16,033 nucleotides of DNA from JAGMCJ01 sp046761005 (lineage in GTDB: Archaea > Thermoplasmatota > Thermoplasmata > RBG-16-68-12 > JAGMCJ01). Of the stretch, positions 13,718 to 16,033 are shown in pieces. A model generated the notes under the pieces. That model did no database searches and was not told where the DNA came from. It was given only the letters and a program-made list of their open reading frames with translations. The position numbers were made by a program, and so were the translations under genes. Numbering within the stretch: position 1 is the first letter of the stretch; every line of letters begins with the position of its first letter. The stretch is from the NCBI GenBank assembly GCA_046761005.1, contig JBHIFI010000035.1, forward strand, positions 1 through 16,033, read 5' to 3'.

Positions 13718-15876
13718 TATTCCGCTTGAAAATCGTGCAGAATAGATTGCCCCTCCATCTCCTCCTCCTCTTCTCCCGGAATCGATTCTCCCAGTTGCAG
13801 CTTTATGTTCCTCGCGATCGTGGCTCCTATGAGGGGGACCCTGTGGAGGTCGCGTGGGTCAGCTTTCTTGAGGTCCTGGCGGGTCTTGTATCCGTGGGAG
13901 TAGAGGGACCTAGCCCTAGCGCGTCCGATTCCCCTAAGGGAAACGAGATCGAGAAGCTCCTCTTTCACACCATACCTTATCCTGGGCATCAGAGGGCTCA
14001 GAATCCTCGTCTTTGACTTGTCGAAGAGTCTTGAGAGCTCCCTCATGGAGTATGTCAGCCATTCTGCCATGTCGACCCATCTTCGAATATCGCCGGGCCC
14101 GATGTTGAACCTCTTCGTCATGATATCTGCGGACACCTCATCAATCCAATTCTGAAGAAGCGCGGCGGTCTTCACCTCGGAGAGGAAGAACTCATAGTCA
14201 TCATAGTCTATCAGGTATTCCTCGTTCATCGCCAGCTCTTCCACCCACTCATAATCGGGTCGCCTAAGATAGAGAGATGGCATATCAGGCGTAGCACAAA
14301 TCGCATGAAGGTAGGCGAATATCGATTCGCTTTTCCCGCCAAGAGCATTCCTGAGCGTTACGGCAGAGAGAGGGTCGATATACAGGTCAGATGTTCTCTT
14401 CCCAAATAAGGTCGCCCTGTACCTGTCCCCGGCCTCGATGAAGTCCTCATCGACGAGGAACTCGAGAACGTCGTCAATCAGGTCCGAGATTGTCCAGACA
14501 TCCGTCTTCTGAGCGAAGAATGTGTTCTCTATGAAGGAATAGAGCTCCTCCTCATTCCTGACATGACCTGTTGCCACCGAGGAAAGTATGTGCATTCTGA
14601 GAGCGGGCCTCTGTCCCAGCTTTGAATCTATCGACTCTGGCTCCCGAAGGAGATAGTTCTCCATTATGAAGCTGCTATCGCCTGGCTTCTTAGCCAGAAG
14701 TATTGCCTCCCCTTCCTTGTCGTACTGCGGCCTTCCAGCCCGCCCCGACATCTGCTTTATTTCCATCACAGGTATGGGAACGTTGCCGTAGTTGATGTCG
14801 AACCTCGTCAGGTCCCTTATCACCACCCTTCTGGCGGGAAGATTGATACCCGCGGCCAAGGTCGGGGTTGCGACTATGCATCTTATAAGACCGCTCTTGA
14901 AATTAACCTCCACCATTTTTCTCTGCTCATTCGTAAGGCCCGCGTGATGAAAGGTCGCTCCGTATCTTACTCTTCTGGAAAGCCTAGCACCAAGTGATGT
15001 AGGCTCGTCCTGCCTAGTGAGAAGCTTCCTGGATAGAACTGCCAACTTCTTCGAGGTTCTTGGTTCCAAGATGTCCTTGAGAAAAGTTCCGATGCGCCCT
15101 GAAAGCGATTCACTCGACCTTCTCGTGTTCACGAATATTAGGCACTGTCCTCCGCCTTTGACGACATCAAGAACCAGGGAGCTGACATCGTCCGCGTTCT
15201 CTTCAATTCTCTTTTTCGAGCCGTCCACAAAGGAAATCTCGCCTTCGGAGAAGATACCCTCCTTGAGGGGGACGGGACGCCAGTCGCTGGCAATGTGCTC
15301 GGCGTTCAACCACTTGGCAATCTCATCAGAGTTCTTTATCGTCGCAGAAAGTGCGAGTATCTGTGCTCTCGGATTAATCTGCTTCAGCTTCGAGAGAGTC
15401 ACCTCAAGCGTCGGTCCCCTTCCCGGGTCATCGATGAGGTGGATTTCGTCCGCTACCACGACGGTGAGCTCCTTCAACCAATGAGCTCTGTGCCTGAGAA
15501 GAGAATCGGCCTTCTCAGAGGTCGCGATAATAACATCAAACTTCTCCAGTGTGGGATCAGGAGCATCGTAATCTCCTATCGAAACTCCGACCCTCACCCC
15601 CATACTCTCGAATGCCTTGAAATCCTCGTATTTCTCGGATGCAAGTGCCCTCAGTGGGACGATATAGAGGGCCTTTCCCTTTCGGAGAATGGACTGAATA
15701 ACCGCCAAATAGGCCACGAGAGACTTCCCGCTCGCTGTCGGCATTGCAAGAACGAGGTTCTTGCTGTCGAGGGCTGGCCTTATGGCCTCGGCCTGCGGCG
15801 GATACAGATCCTCGATGCCCTCCTCCGAAAGTATGTCAGTTATCCTGGGATCCATTTCGAGGTCCGAGACCTTCAT
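13717..15876 (-). CDS. hel308: Hel308-type ATP-dependent DNA helicase
   Basis: Hel308 is a superfamily 2 (Ski2-like) 3'-5' helicase that acts on stalled replication forks. Numbering below is from the in-frame TTG at 15903. Motifs in order: Q motif LYPPQAEA (33-40), Walker A AMPTASGKS (53-61), PLRALASEK (83-91), TSEKADSLLRH (128-138), Walker B with DEIH (152-155), SATIKN (186-191), FVNTRRS (257-263), FHHAGL (318-323), TPTLAAGINLPARR (346-359) and QMSGRAGRP (384-392). A winged-helix/ratchet region follows, then a helix-hairpin-helix domain with LRGIGRARARSLY (656-668) and RVPLIGATIARNI (688-700), and an acidic tail of five Glu. The start is probably ATG 15876 (MKVSDLEM, the usual Hel308 beginning, 719 residues); TTG 15903 has a weak AGGA site. 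It lies 74 bp upstream of cgi121 on the same strand. Confidence 0.95.
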   Translation of the reverse strand: MKVSDLEMDPRITDILSEEGIEDLYPPQAEAIRPALDSKNLVLAMPTASGKSLVAYLAVIQSILRKGKALYIVPLRALASEKYEDFKAFESMGVRVGVSIGDYDAPDPTLEKFDVIIATSEKADSLLRHRAHWLKELTVVVADEIHLIDDPGRGPTLEVTLSKLKQINPRAQILALSATIKNSDEIAKWLNAEHIASDWRPVPLKEGIFSEGEISFVDGSKKRIEENADDVSSLVLDVVKGGGQCLIFVNTRRSSESLSGRIGTFLKDILEPRTSKKLAVLSRKLLTRQDEPTSLGARLSRRVRYGATFHHAGLTNEQRKMVEVNFKSGLIRCIVATPTLAAGINLPARRVVIRDLTRFDINYGNVPIPVMEIKQMSGRAGRPQYDKEGEAILLAKKPGDSSFIMENYLLREPESIDSKLGQRPALRMHILSSVATGHVRNEEELYSFIENTFFAQKTDVWTISDLIDDVLEFLVDEDFIEAGDRYRATLFGKRTSDLYIDPLSAVTLRNALGGKSESIFAYLHAICATPDMPSLYLRRPDYEWVEELAMNEEYLIDYDDYEFFLSEVKTAALLQNWIDEVSADIMTKRFNIGPGDIRRWVDMAEWLTYSMRELSRLFDKSKTRILSPLMPRIRYGVKEELLDLVSLRGIGRARARSLYSHGYKTRQDLKKADPRDLHRVPLIGATIARNIKLQLGESIPGEEEEEMEGQSILHDFQAE

Positions 15877-15903
15877 TGCGTGGTCATGGTCTGAATGAAT
15901 CAA

Positions 15904-16033
15904 ATAACTTTCCTATTCGACATGTGGAGAGGTCTGGATTTCATTAAGATGTGGAAGAGGGGGAAATAGTTGGAGACTGTGTCCTAGGCCAAAGCAATTC
16001 TTGGGTAACATTGCCAGCATGAGTCATGGATAG
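15904..16033. other. Upstream region of hel308, no gene seen
   Basis: I see no supported gene in these last 130 bases; the open frames are short (for example 15 codons on the + strand around 15920-15968). The hel308 promoter must lie here or further out. The - strand has only a weak TATA-like CTTAATGAAA near 15936-15945. Confidence 0.4.

Noticed and set aside
15295..15894. A 199-codon open frame on the + strand opposite the helicase motifs.
   Set aside because: It overlaps the highly conserved Walker A and DEIH region of hel308 on the other strand, so it is an artefact of that sequence.
1..16033. CRISPR array, insertion sequence, integrase or attachment site next to the tRNA.
   Set aside because: No spaced direct repeats, transposase or integrase motifs are visible, and I see no second copy of the tRNA-Leu 3' end in the window.

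Overview
The window is a stretch of archaeal chromosome. The evidence is a geranylgeranylglyceryl phosphate synthase (the enzyme of archaeal ether lipids), a Hel308-type helicase, the KEOPS subunit Cgi121, a DUF2070 membrane protein, a tRNA-Leu without an encoded CCA end, and TATA-box promoters about 25 bases before likely transcription starts. Gene content and the style of the winged-helix protein suggest a euryarchaeote, probably of the Thermoplasmatota. That placement is inference; no rRNA is present to test it.

Layout, left to right. 20-1342 (-): a cytoplasmic helical-repeat/coiled-coil protein. A divergent promoter region separates it from a two-gene + strand operon, the GGGP synthase (1566-2309) and a DUF2070 membrane protein (2306-4120), which overlap by 4 bp. 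This operon converges on a four-gene - strand cluster (6641 down to 4117): a gamma-carbonic-anhydrase-like hexapeptide protein, an unrecognised protein that may be an FMN split-barrel protein, a nitroreductase and PdxT. The DUF2070 and pdxT stop codons share one CTAG. Next on the - strand come a membrane protein with an N-terminal winged helix and a zinc ribbon (6802-8412) and, upstream of it, a giant alpha-2-macroglobulin/complement-like thioester protein (8477-12889). The last block is tRNA-Leu(UAG) (13034-13118), cgi121 and hel308, all on the - strand. No gene-free stretch exceeds 300 bases. I saw no insertion sequence, CRISPR array, integrase or rRNA.

The most unusual part is the 6.1-kb surface module at 6802-12889. 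The macroglobulin keeps the thioester sequence GCGEQ, a FFPETW motif and a receptor-binding-like C-terminus. Its bait-region position, however, carries two predicted transmembrane helices in addition to the N-terminal anchor, so the protein would be stitched to the membrane exactly where other macroglobulins are cut by proteases. Its neighbour is a membrane-embedded winged-helix protein whose promoter carries a perfect 18-bp dyad just upstream of its TATA-like element. A surface protease trap paired with a membrane-bound regulator is a plausible, testable hypothesis. The remaining genes look like core archaeal functions: lipid, vitamin B6, DNA repair and tRNA modification.
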